A stretch of DNA of 64,000 nt from an uncultured Eggerthellaceae bacterium (GTDB lineage Bacteria > Actinomycetota > Coriobacteriia > Coriobacteriales > Eggerthellaceae), in assembly GCA_947650915.1 (NCBI GenBank), contig CANSWY010000001.1:186001-250000 (forward strand), written 5' to 3'. Positions within the stretch are counted from its first letter, which is position 1, and each line of letters begins with the position of its first letter. The notes beneath the pieces are model-generated. The model was not told the DNA's origin and searched no databases. It saw only the letters and a program-made list of their open reading frames with translations. The translations under genes and the position numbers were made by a program. Of the stretch, positions 50,059 through 59,114 are shown in pieces.

Positions 50059-51276
50059 ATGCGCGTTCTAGTGGTGAATGCGGGAAGCTCCAGTCTGAAA
50101 TGCCAATTGATCGAGACGGACGGCAAGGTCTCGCTCATGAAATGCTTGGCGGAGAAAGCGGGCACGCTGGATGTGTTCATGAACGTCTCATTCGCGCCTG
50201 GTTTCCAAAAGACCGCCCATGACGTGGCGGGCCTCACGGTGCCGGAGTGCTTGGAGAAGCTGCTGCGCGTTCTGGTGACGGACCCGGCAAGCCCCATCCG
50301 CAGACTGGATGAAGTGCGCGCCATCGGCAACCGCATCGTGGCGGGCGGGGAGTTCTTCAGCGCATCGGTGCTCATCGACCATGATGTGCGTGAGAAGCTC
50401 TCGCTCTGCGAGGAGCTGGCGCCGCTGCACAATCCGGCGGCGGATGCGTGCATAGACCTGATGCGGCGCCTCATGCCGGACACGCCGCAGGTTGCCGTGT
50501 TCGACACCGCGTTCCATGCCACCATGCCGCCGAAAGCCTATCTGTATCCGCTGCCCATGGCCTACTACGAGAAGTACAAGATCCGCCGCTATGGGGCGCA
50601 CGGCACCAGCCACCGCTATGCGGCGCAACAGGCGGCGAACCTCCTGGGCCGCCCTCTGGAGGATCTGGGCCTCATCACATGCCACTTGGGCAACGGCGGC
50701 TCCATCACGGCGGTGAACCATGGGGAGTCCATCGACACCACCATGGGGTTCACGCCGCTGGAAGGGCTCATGATGGGCACGCGCAGCGGCTCTGTGGATC
50801 CGGCCATCATCACGTATCTCATGCGACGGGAGAACATGAGCTATGACGAGATGGACGCGGTGCTGAACCGCGAGAGCGGCGTTCTGGGCATCTCTGGGAT
50901 ATCGGCGGACATGCGGGATGTTCTGGAAGCGGCAGGTGCGGGAAACGCCCAGGCGGAGCTGGCCATCGAAATGTATGTGTATCGCGTGCAGAAGGCCATC
51001 GGGAGCTATTATGCAGCCATGACGCGCACGGATGCGGTGGTCATGACGGCGGGCATCGGGGAGAATTCGGCGGAATTGCGCGAGCGCATCTTCGCCGGGC
51101 TCGCGCACATGGGCATGATCTTGGACAAGGAGCGCAACGACGTCACCGGACAGATCGGCGTGAACCGCGTGATCTCCATCGATGACAGCCCCATCAAGAT
51201 CTGCATCGTGACCACGGATGAAGAAATGCGCATCGCGCGCGAAACGGATGACCTGGTGTGCCGCATGCCCGCGTGA
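50059..51276 (+). CDS. ackA: acetate kinase
   Basis: Converts acetyl-phosphate and ADP to acetate and ATP, the main energy step of acetogenic fermentation. The family signature VLVVNAGSSSLKCQL is at the start, and RYGAHGTSHRY, LGNGGSI, DTTMGFTPLEGLMMGTRSG and TAGIGENSAELR follow; 405 residues. GAGGAGG precedes ATG 50059. The phosphotransacetylase gene, often adjacent, is not here. Confidence 0.95.
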   Translation: MRVLVVNAGSSSLKCQLIETDGKVSLMKCLAEKAGTLDVFMNVSFAPGFQKTAHDVAGLTVPECLEKLLRVLVTDPASPIRRLDEVRAIGNRIVAGGEFFSASVLIDHDVREKLSLCEELAPLHNPAADACIDLMRRLMPDTPQVAVFDTAFHATMPPKAYLYPLPMAYYEKYKIRRYGAHGTSHRYAAQQAANLLGRPLEDLGLITCHLGNGGSITAVNHGESIDTTMGFTPLEGLMMGTRSGSVDPAIITYLMRRENMSYDEMDAVLNRESGVLGISGISADMRDVLEAAGAGNAQAELAIEMYVYRVQKAIGSYYAAMTRTDAVVMTAGIGENSAELRERIFAGLAHMGMILDKERNDVTGQIGVNRVISIDDSPIKICIVTTDEEMRIARETDDLVCRMPA

Positions 51277-51317
51277 GAGGGATGCGGCATGGAGCGAAGG
51301 ATGGAGGGCGGACGCCC

Positions 51318-51920
51318 ATGAACATAGCGGTGTATTGCGGATCCAGCCCCTTGGCGCTGCCGCATCTCAAAGAAGCGGCGCGCACGCTGGGCGCCTGGAT
51401 CGGCCGGAGCGGGAATGCTCTCGTCTATGGCGGCAGCTCCATCGGCCTCATGGGAGAGGTGTCCGCATCCGCGCTCGCGGCCGGGGCCGAGGTCTACGGA
51501 GTGGAGCCGCAGTTCTTCATCGATGCGGGCGTGGCGCAGCATGATCTCACGCGCTTGCACGTGGTGGAGACCATGGAAGAGCGCAAAGCGCTCATGATAG
51601 AGCTGGCCGATGTCTTCGTGGCGCTGCCGGGCGGGGTGGGCACGCTGGAGGAGATATCTGAGATCATGAGCCGCATCCGGCTGCAGATGACGCCGGGACC
51701 TTGTTATTTCTTGGATCTGGACGGATTCTACGCGGGGCTTTCTCAGCTTTTGGATCGCATGGTGGACGCGCGCTTCATCGAACGCGCGCAGGCGGATGCC
51801 GCCTACGTCATGGCGTCTTCGGTGGATGAGCTCATCGCTCATCTGGAAGGACGCATGGAGGCACCGTGCGCTGACTGCGCGCATCCGGTGGTGCCTGAAT
51901 CGAATTTGAGGATGGGGTAG
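51318..51920 (+). CDS. LOG family protein (Rossmann-fold nucleotide-binding)
   Basis: A 200-residue protein of the LOG/TIGR00730 family. The fold markers YGGSSIGLMG and the catalytic-type PGGVGTLEE are present. Family members cleave nucleoside 5'-monophosphates to base and ribose 5-phosphate; the natural substrate here is unknown. Older annotations call it lysine decarboxylase, which is not supported. ATG 51318 is preferred over GTG 51258. Confidence 0.88.
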   Translation: MNIAVYCGSSPLALPHLKEAARTLGAWIGRSGNALVYGGSSIGLMGEVSASALAAGAEVYGVEPQFFIDAGVAQHDLTRLHVVETMEERKALMIELADVFVALPGGVGTLEEISEIMSRIRLQMTPGPCYFLDLDGFYAGLSQLLDRMVDARFIERAQADAAYVMASSVDELIAHLEGRMEAPCADCAHPVVPESNLRMG

Positions 51921-51924
51921 GGCC

Positions 51925-53436
<1,512 letters not shown>

Positions 53437-53484
53437 AGCCGCGCATCCAGCAGCGGCAGCTGATCCAAGAGAGAGGTGGAAAGG

Positions 53485-54015
53485 ATGCATGGAGCCATGC
53501 AGGTCCGGAAAGCGGTGGAAGGCGATTTCGATGAACTGGTGGCGCTCTACCAGGCCATCGGAGCCGCTGTTGCAGGCACGGACAACGACCCCATCTGGGA
53601 AGTGGGGGTGTATCCCACCTATGAGGAGCTTTCCAGCCACATAGCAGGCGGGGAGATGCACGTGTGCGTGATGGGCGGTCGTATCGCGGGCGCGGTGGTG
53701 GCCGTGAGCGGTGGGGAAGAGGGCTACGAGGACGTGGCGTGGCGCTCTTCGGTGCCCGTTGCGGAGTCCGCCATCATCCATCTGTTCGGGATGCACCCTG
53801 ATTTCAAAGGGCAGGGCTTGGCGCGTCCGTTCATGGCGGCGGTGGAAGAGGTGCTCCGCGCGCAGGGGGAGCGCATCTTGCGCCTTGACGTGGTGGGTGA
53901 GAACAAGGGGGCGCAGGTGGTGTACGAGCGTCTCGGCTTCACCCCGTGCGGCACCGCGTACCTGGCCTATCCGGACTACCAGGGGGACTTCGCTTTCTTC
54001 GAGAAGGAGCTCTAA
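53485..54015 (+). CDS. GNAT family N-acetyltransferase
   Basis: A 176-residue acetyltransferase fold. The acetyl-CoA motif is in MHPDFKGQGLARPFM, followed by LDVVGENKGAQVVYERLGF. The substrate is unknown. ATG 53485 was chosen (GAGAGG about seven bases upstream); GTG 53476 and ATG 53497 are in frame. Confidence 0.82.
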   Translation: MHGAMQVRKAVEGDFDELVALYQAIGAAVAGTDNDPIWEVGVYPTYEELSSHIAGGEMHVCVMGGRIAGAVVAVSGGEEGYEDVAWRSSVPVAESAIIHLFGMHPDFKGQGLARPFMAAVEEVLRAQGERILRLDVVGENKGAQVVYERLGFTPCGTAYLAYPDYQGDFAFFEKEL

Positions 54016-54106
54016 CACCCCGTCGCGTTGCTGAGATGTCGGAATGCTTCAGGAAGGTGTATCCTGTTCATCTCTTGCAGTCTGCGCATACAAGGAGGAT
54101 GGAAGC

Positions 54107-54544
54107 ATGGGCCCTCAGGCAGGTTGGTACGACGATCCCAACGGCACGCCCGGGAAGCTGCGTTATTGGGACGGCGTTCAGTGGACGGACCAGTACACGG
54201 ATGCGCCCGCCTCATCCGCAGCTGGAGACCAAGCCTATGCTGGCTCGTACCAGGCATCCGCTGCTGCAGGGCCGCTCGTGTCCACCATGCTTCCCGGCCA
54301 GATCTATCCCATGACGGAAACGGACCGGACGCTCCGGCTCATCGCCTTCATTTGGAACGTGCTCTGCACGGTGGGCTGCGGCATCCTCCTCATCCCGCTG
54401 GCGTGGATGATCCCCATGACGGTGCATTCCTATGGCATCTACAAGGGCACGAAGCCGAACACCGTCGGTTTCGATGTCTGCACGCTCATCTTCATCGGTC
54501 TCATCTCCGGCATACTGCTGCTCTGCTCCAAAAAGGAAGCCTGA
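54107..54544 (+). CDS. DUF2510 domain membrane protein
   Basis: A 145-residue protein. The N-terminal DUF2510 motif is AGWYDDPNGTPGKLRYWDG with WTD following; this Trp-rich motif is common in actinobacterial envelope proteins. Two transmembrane helices follow (about 80-105 and 120-140). Function unknown. CAAGGAGG precedes ATG 54107. Confidence 0.82.
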   Translation: MGPQAGWYDDPNGTPGKLRYWDGVQWTDQYTDAPASSAAGDQAYAGSYQASAAAGPLVSTMLPGQIYPMTETDRTLRLIAFIWNVLCTVGCGILLIPLAWMIPMTVHSYGIYKGTKPNTVGFDVCTLIFIGLISGILLLCSKKEA

Positions 54545-54583
54545 CCCACACTCGAACGCACTGATGCGCGGAGGGGCGTTCCA

Positions 54584-54694
54584 GGATGCGGATGTGCAGA
54601 AGGGACGTCCCAAATTGCACATAGGACAAGACGATGCGCACTGGAGACGATCCCTATGTGCAATTTGGAACGTCCCTTCTGCACATCCGCATCC
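54584..54694. repeat. long inverted-repeat element, copy 1 (MITE-like)
   Basis: Arms 54584-54625 and 54653-54694 are 42 bases each and complementary at 41 positions; the 27-base centre is single-stranded in the hairpin. Each arm contains GGGACGTCCC or its one-base variant. The centre is conserved in copy 2, so this is a mobile-type unit and not a simple terminator. No gene is inside. The rest of the gap up to 54783 shows no clear gene. Confidence 0.85.
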
Positions 54695-54783
54695 CACCCA
54701 CGTGCGATTTCGATGCTTCTTCTGCATATCCACCGCGATTTCGTTCAAGCTTCTTGGCGTCCGATGCGGTATCGTCGTCAAGC

Positions 54784-55593
54784 ATGCAAGCACGCGCATC
54801 AAAAGAACACCATTGCGAACGCGCGGAGCGCCAAGCGGCTCCTCTTCCATGTCTCGGTGGCGAGAGGCGCAGCTACGCTGGCGTGTCCGAGCCTTTCCTG
54901 CCGCATGCTCATGAGCACTATGTCATCGGGTCAGTGCGCGAGGGCAGCCGACTTCTCAAGATCAACGGGCAAGAGATCTTGATCTCAGCTGGAGATGCCA
55001 TCGCATTCAATCCGGGTGACGTGCATGGGTGCGAGCAGGCCAGTGCGGAGCCGTTCGCCTATGACAGCGTCACCGTGACGCCAGCTCTTCTGGAGGGCAT
55101 GCATCTCAGGAACGTTGCCCGTGCGGATGAGGAGGCCGCTGAAGAGGCGCTCACACTCTTCGGCCAGCTAGATGCGATGGAGGATGATGAGACCCTGGAA
55201 GGCGTTCTCGCCATCGCGAGCCTCCTTGATGACGGCGATGGTGTCCAAGGGTCTGCGGATGAGGGCCTTGCCGCCACGGTCGCTGCGCATCTGGAAGCGC
55301 ATATGGCGGACACGGCGAGCATCCAAGCTCTGGCTGATGATGCTGGCGTTTCCATCCATGCGCTCATCAGAGCGCATCAGAAGCGCTTCTCCATCACGCC
55401 CCTGCAGCATCTGAAATCCATGCGCGTGGAGCGCGCGGTCAGGTTGCTCGCAGACGGCGCAACTCCGGCAGAGGTGGCGGCGGAGACGGGGTTCGCTGAC
55501 CAGGCCCACCTGACGCGCGCGTTCAAGGAGCGCACGGGCTTCACGCCTGCGGCCTACCGGAAGATGGTAGCCTCGAAAGGGAAACTGGCGTGA
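54784..55593 (+). CDS. AraC-family transcriptional regulator
   Basis: A 269-residue regulator. An N-terminal cupin-type sensor domain (FLPHAHEHYVIGSVREGS, FNPGDVHGCE) is followed by a C-terminal double HTH (IQALADDAGVSIHALIRAHQ, EVAAETGFADQAHLTRAFKERTGFTPAAYR). ATG 54784 removes upstream frame that belongs to the inverted-repeat element. It overlaps the EamA gene by one base, which suggests it regulates that exporter. Confidence 0.85.
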   Translation: MQARASKEHHCERAERQAAPLPCLGGERRSYAGVSEPFLPHAHEHYVIGSVREGSRLLKINGQEILISAGDAIAFNPGDVHGCEQASAEPFAYDSVTVTPALLEGMHLRNVARADEEAAEEALTLFGQLDAMEDDETLEGVLAIASLLDDGDGVQGSADEGLAATVAAHLEAHMADTASIQALADDAGVSIHALIRAHQKRFSITPLQHLKSMRVERAVRLLADGATPAEVAAETGFADQAHLTRAFKERTGFTPAAYRKMVASKGKLA

Positions 55594-56492
55594 TGCCGCA
55601 CCTCATCGCGCTCTTCACGGTGTTCGTCTGGGGGATGACGTTCGTCTCCACCAAGGTGCTCTTGGGTGTCATGTCGCCGCTCTGGATCCTGCTGATCAGG
55701 TTCGCGCTGGGCTTCTTGGCGCTCTGTGCGCTGCGGCCGCATGCGTTCCAGATGGAGCAGCGCTCCCACGAGCTCCTCTTCATCGGAGCGGGCGCCACGG
55801 GCATCGCGGCGTATTACCTTCTTGAGAACATGGCGCTCGTGCACGCCACGGCCACAGCGGTGGGCGTCATCGTCGCTGCAGCGCCTTTGTTCACGGCCAT
55901 CCTCTCGGCGTTTTCGGGGGATCGCTCTGCGCTCACGGTGCGTTTCTTCGCAGGTTTTACGCTCGCCATGGCAGGACTCGTCATGGTGGGAGCCAGCGCA
56001 GGAGGGGCAGGGGCGTTCGCTTTCGGAGCAGAAGACCTTCTGGGTGATGGACTGGCGCTCTTGGCGGCGCTCGTCTGGGCGGTGTATTCGCTCTTGGTGC
56101 AGCGAATCGCGCAGCTGGGCTATGAGACCATCGCATCCACCAAGCGGACGTTTTTCTGGGGCCTCGTCTTCATCGTGCCAGCCACGTTCTTGTTCGGTGG
56201 CGCAGCGCCCGCTGCGGAGGTGTGCCTTCAGCCGCACATTGTGGCGAACCTCCTCTTCCTGGGACTGGTGGCATCCGCTGCGTGCTTCGTCACCTGGGGC
56301 GTTGCCGTGAAGGAGCTGGGACCTGCCATATCCACCACCTACATCTATCTGGTGCCCGCCCTCACCGCCACCGCATCCATCCTCATCCTGGGAGAGCCGC
56401 TGTCCGCGCCCATCATCTGCGGCTTGGGTCTCACCATAACCGGCCTCCTCCTCTCCCAAACGCACAAAGAAAACGCCCCGGAGCGCCCCTAG
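55593..56492 (+). CDS. EamA/DMT family transporter
   Basis: A 299-residue membrane protein with ten predicted helices in two EamA repeats (VFVWGMTFVSTKVLL; LVWAVYSLLVQRIAQ). Members export amino acids or metabolites; AraC-DMT pairs are often annotated as amino-acid exporters, but the substrate here is unknown. The start ATG 55593 (GTG 55590 is the alternative) overlaps the araC stop. Confidence 0.86.
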   Translation: MPHLIALFTVFVWGMTFVSTKVLLGVMSPLWILLIRFALGFLALCALRPHAFQMEQRSHELLFIGAGATGIAAYYLLENMALVHATATAVGVIVAAAPLFTAILSAFSGDRSALTVRFFAGFTLAMAGLVMVGASAGGAGAFAFGAEDLLGDGLALLAALVWAVYSLLVQRIAQLGYETIASTKRTFFWGLVFIVPATFLFGGAAPAAEVCLQPHIVANLLFLGLVASAACFVTWGVAVKELGPAISTTYIYLVPALTATASILILGEPLSAPIICGLGLTITGLLLSQTHKENAPERP

Positions 56493-56504
56493 GAATGCCA
56501 CCCC

Positions 56505-56538
56505 GATGTGCAAAAGGGACGTCCCAAATCGCACAGAG
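56505..56538. repeat. half copy of the inverted-repeat element
   Basis: A single left arm closely matching 54591-54625, with three or four changes, without its partner arm. It lies 15 bases before full copy 2. Confidence 0.75.
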
Positions 56539-56552
56539 CAGAAACCTTGCCC

Positions 56553-56650
56553 GATGTGCAGAAGGGACGTCCCAAATTGCACATAGGACAAGACGATGCG
56601 TACTGGAAGGTGACCTCTATGTGCAATTTGGAACGTCCCTTTTGCACATC
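56553..56650. repeat. long inverted-repeat element, copy 2
   Basis: Arms 56553-56587 and 56617-56650, nearly complementary over 33-35 bases, with a centre that shares ACAAGACGATGCG and ACTGGA with copy 1. The two copies flank the araC-EamA pair in the same orientation. Confidence 0.85.
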
Positions 56651-56662
56651 CCTGAGACGAGA

Positions 56663-56688
56663 AAAGCCAGCTTGAGGAAGCTGGCTTT
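56663..56688 (-). terminator. terminator-like hairpin beside the tRNA-Asp remnant
   Basis: A perfect 11-base-pair stem AAAGCCAGCTT/AAGCTGGCTTT with a four-base loop; on the minus strand it is followed by TCTCG. The intact tRNA-Asp has a related hairpin (GGCCAGC) in the same relative place, so this is probably its original terminator, displaced by the island. Confidence 0.6.
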
Positions 56689-56691
56689 CGG

Positions 56692-56743
56692 TTCGAAATG
56701 GCGGGATGTACGAGACTTGAACACGCGACCTCCGACGTGACAG
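56692..56743 (-). repeat. tRNA-Asp 3'-end duplicate: island attachment site, distal copy
   Basis: 52 bases match 62188-62239 with one mismatch; they cover the 3' part of tRNA-Asp through the T-arm to the anticodon. This is the usual mark of site-specific integration into a tRNA gene. The remnant lacks the 5' half and is not a functional tRNA. Confidence 0.88.
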
Positions 56744-57073
56744 AACGGACTTCTGACAATATCTTGCCTTAGTCCACCATTTGGCTCGCTAACCAAACAC
56801 CCTGAAAATCATTATCGGTGGCTTCGATTTACGTGACAAATATGATATCTGAACAGGTATTTCTTGAATGCATAAGAAATAGCCTATGGCTTCGAGATTT
56901 GTTTGTGGCAATTCCTAGGTGACCAAAACTCACCCAACACGCTCAATCCGCCTAAAACGGTTTAGCCGTTTTAACCGTTTAAACGGCTAAAACCTCGTGG
57001 AGCCGGACCTATTTTCAGACCTATTTTTCGGCTAGCTTCAAAACAACAGACCTAAAACAGATCTGTATTTTGA
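56744..57073. other. gene-free AT-rich island end with inverted repeat
   Basis: 330 bases without a supported gene. TTTAGCCGTTT (56961-56971) and AAACGGCTAAA (56981-56991) form an 11-base-pair hairpin. After it come CCTCGTGGAG and several GACCTA heptamers (57006-57052). A related block occurs at 61,020-61,080 on the other side of the island. Confidence 0.5.
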
Positions 57074-58042
57074 TTACTCATTGCTTGAATCTGCTTCGCC
57101 TTTGAGCCTGCGCATTGCGATTGGAGTATCGCCCAGTATCTTGATGGAGTCACCAACCCTACGCCACACTCTATATACCTCTCCGCCCCTTTCTTCGGCC
57201 TTTGATGGGTCCATCTCGAAAACGCCTATGAAACGATACCCAGATGTCCTGAAAACCGGATCGTACACGTACGGGATGATGACCCGCTGCATGCTCTCCT
57301 CTTTGGGCAGTTTGCGTCCATCCACGTTTCGCTCATAGAGCTCACTACCGTCCTCTTTGAGCAAATTCTTCCATCCATTGGTATTAGAACCATCAATCGA
57401 TATCTTAGGGAACCATACTATGCGTTCCTCGGAATATTCATTCTCGAAAGCACCGTAAGGAACAAAGAAGGCATGCTGCTGAAACGAATAGTCAGTGTCG
57501 AACAAGAGATTGCTTGCATCTGTGATTGTCCTGAAAACAATTCCATCAGATACGAAAATCTCCTCTTTGCCCTCTAGAAGTTCCTTTACCGTCCGACTAG
57601 GGTTCCAAGGCTGCAGTTCGCCCCGACTCTCCAACTCAGCGATTCTATTTTTTAATGTAGAAACAGCTTCATCGATGTCTTGCATTGCAAGTACATAATC
57701 TGGAGCCTTATCTTCTCCACAGACGCGAATATGCTTAGCCTCATATGTTTGATCTTGAGTGTTTACGGCTGAGAGGATATCAACCAGCTCGGCTTCACGC
57801 TCTTTGTCCGCCTCTTCTTGATTCAGATGGTGAGCTTCATCACATTCGATACCAATATTGAGCTGAGGGAAATATAGATCGATAAATCTTCTTCCTTTCT
57901 CATGGTTTCGAACATACTGCTGGGAAACAGGTTGAATATCATCTCGATCGAGCTTGTTCCAAATAGCATTGATGACAAAGTTTTCGTAGTCTTTGCGATT
58001 GGTTCGAGACAGCGTCTTCGCCAAGTAAGTCAACTTCTCCAT
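57074..58042 (-). CDS. AbaSI/PvuRts1I-family restriction endonuclease (modified-cytosine dependent, type IV-like)
   Basis: A 322-residue protein. The N-terminal half matches my recollection of AbaSI/PvuRts1I: YENFVINAIWNKL, a QQYVR stretch, then the nuclease core FIDLYFPQLNIGIECDEAHH with D55 and E66/D68/E69 as PD-(D/E)XK or Vsr-like catalytic candidates. The C-terminal half (WFPKISIDGSNTNGWKN, SGYRFIGVFEMD) fits the SRA-like reader domain that recognises 5-hydroxymethylcytosine or its glucosylated form. Such enzymes cut phage DNA with modified cytosines and need no methyltransferase; none is seen here. AAGGAG precedes the ATG on the minus strand. GC content is clearly below the core. Confidence 0.72.
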   Translation of the reverse strand: MEKLTYLAKTLSRTNRKDYENFVINAIWNKLDRDDIQPVSQQYVRNHEKGRRFIDLYFPQLNIGIECDEAHHLNQEEADKEREAELVDILSAVNTQDQTYEAKHIRVCGEDKAPDYVLAMQDIDEAVSTLKNRIAELESRGELQPWNPSRTVKELLEGKEEIFVSDGIVFRTITDASNLLFDTDYSFQQHAFFVPYGAFENEYSEERIVWFPKISIDGSNTNGWKNLLKEDGSELYERNVDGRKLPKEESMQRVIIPYVYDPVFRTSGYRFIGVFEMDPSKAEERGGEVYRVWRRVGDSIKILGDTPIAMRRLKGEADSSNE

Positions 58043-58046
58043 TGCA

Positions 58047-58151
58047 ATATTTCTCCTTCAGTATCATTGCTTGCTCCGCGATCTTCTCGCGGAGACTTTC
58101 AGGTTCAAGTACCTCTGCCATATCAGAATACTGTAGCGCCCAGGAACCCAT
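58047..58151 (-). pseudogene. C-terminal fragment of a WYL-domain-type regulator
   Basis: 35 codons read MGSWALQYSDMAEVLEPESL followed by REKIAEQAMILKEKY, which resembles the final strand and helix of WYL-domain proteins (WALQYG...VEVLEPE.LR). The frame continues without a stop into the restriction gene in another frame, and everything upstream is replaced by a REP palindrome and the RAYT2 gene. WYL regulators often control defence operons, so this may be the lost regulator of the nuclease. Short length keeps certainty moderate. Confidence 0.5.
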
Positions 58152-58170
58152 TGGGGGCGGGGCTATTGGG
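58143..58170 (+). repeat. REP family 2, left copy
   Basis: GGAACCCATTGGGGGCGGGG then CTATTGGG. It matches the right copy at 59017-59044 in inverted orientation, with about three differences in 28 bases. It abuts the WYL fragment. Confidence 0.75.
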
Positions 58171-58229
58171 TTGGCGTAGAATGCTCCTCTCAACTGTCAG
58201 ATGAGCCTGAAGGGCGGAGGACGCGATAG

Positions 58230-58994
58230 ATGACAAGGCGCGCACGGCAAGCTTCGGAGAGCGGTTGGTACCATGTGACGATGCGTGGAGCGGGGCGACG
58301 GGCGCTGTTCGAGGACGATGATGACAGGGTCCGTTTCCTCCGTGATCTGGACGATGCTGCAAGGCATAGCAACGAGGCGGTCGAGATCCCTGCATGGTGC
58401 CTCATGGACAACCATGTCCATCTCGTGGTGAAGGCTGAGGACCTCTCTTCGCTCCAGCGGTCCACGCACAGGCTCTGCTCTGGCTATGCGTCCAGGTTCA
58501 ACCGCAAGAACGGGCATGTGGGACCGGTCTTCCAGGAACGGTTCGCGAGCTTTCCCATAGAAAGTGATGCGTATCTGATGGAAGCGATCAGATACGTCCA
58601 TCTCAACTGCCGGGACAAGGGGTTCGAAGACCCCGCCCGGTATCGCTGGTCTAGCTATCGGCTCTTCATAGATGGCCCGCGCACGCTCGCCATGGATGGG
58701 ATCGTTGACCTGTTCGGCGGACCGGACGGCTTCAAGAGGTTCCATGCAGAGGACGTGCACCTGGGCATGGTGGAGGCGCCGACGCACAGGCGCAGGCTCG
58801 ATGATGAACGCGCGCGCCGCATCGCGCGCATTGAGTGCGGCTCAGGCTTCGCCGAAGTGATCCCCTTGATGGAGCATTCCGAAAGGGACAGAGCGATAGC
58901 GCGCCTCTACGCGCTGGGGCTGTCAACAAGGCAGCTTGAGAGGATGACAGGGATCGGCAGAAGCGTGATCAGAAGGGTCTGCCATTTGAAATAG
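58230..58994 (+). CDS. REP-associated tyrosine transposase with C-terminal helix-turn-helix, RAYT2
   Basis: A 254-residue Y1 transposase. HVH is at 62-64 in CLMDNHVHLVV, the catalytic Tyr candidate is Y122 in EAIRYVHLNC, and GHVGPVFQERF is a family marker. The last 40 residues form an HTH (LGLSTRQLERMTGIGRSVIRRV), like the Chp/DnaA-type C-termini of some RAYTs. It is flanked by inverted REP copies at 58,143 and 59,017. Its GC content is high, unlike the genes on each side. GGAGG (58216-58220) precedes ATG 58230. It is only distantly similar to RAYT1. Confidence 0.87.
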   Translation: MTRRARQASESGWYHVTMRGAGRRALFEDDDDRVRFLRDLDDAARHSNEAVEIPAWCLMDNHVHLVVKAEDLSSLQRSTHRLCSGYASRFNRKNGHVGPVFQERFASFPIESDAYLMEAIRYVHLNCRDKGFEDPARYRWSSYRLFIDGPRTLAMDGIVDLFGGPDGFKRFHAEDVHLGMVEAPTHRRRLDDERARRIARIECGSGFAEVIPLMEHSERDRAIARLYALGLSTRQLERMTGIGRSVIRRVCHLK

Positions 58995-59016
58995 ACAGTT
59001 TGAGCATCTGCGTGCG

Positions 59017-59044
59017 CCCAATGTCCCCGTCCCCAATGGGTTCC
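59017..59044 (-). repeat. REP family 2, right copy
   Basis: CCCAATGTCCCCGTCCCCAA then TGGGTTCC, the reverse complement of the left copy with few changes. Together they bracket RAYT2. Confidence 0.75.
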
Positions 59045-59055
59045 TCAATCGACCG

Positions 59056-59085
59056 TTCATACCCGAAGTCGTCGAAAGGTAAAAT
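59056..59085 (+). promoter_or_regulatory. promoter for the HNH gene
   Basis: TTCATA (59056-59061), 18 bases, TAAAAT (59080-59085). Transcription would start near 59,092. Confidence 0.45.
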
Positions 59086-59114
59086 ACTTACATAGTTCAA
59101 TTCGTGGAGGAAAA

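Noticed and set aside
51318-51920. Lysine decarboxylase
   Set aside because: PGGVGTLEE belongs to the LOG family; the old lysine decarboxylase label is not supported by any PLP site.
56505-56650. Short CRISPR or simple terminator cluster after the EamA gene
   Set aside because: The units are inverted-repeat pairs with a conserved centre, also present at 54,584, so a mobile element fits better. They may still terminate transcription.
56692-56743. A second tRNA gene
   Set aside because: Only the 3' half matches tRNA-Asp; the acceptor 5' strand and D-arm are missing.
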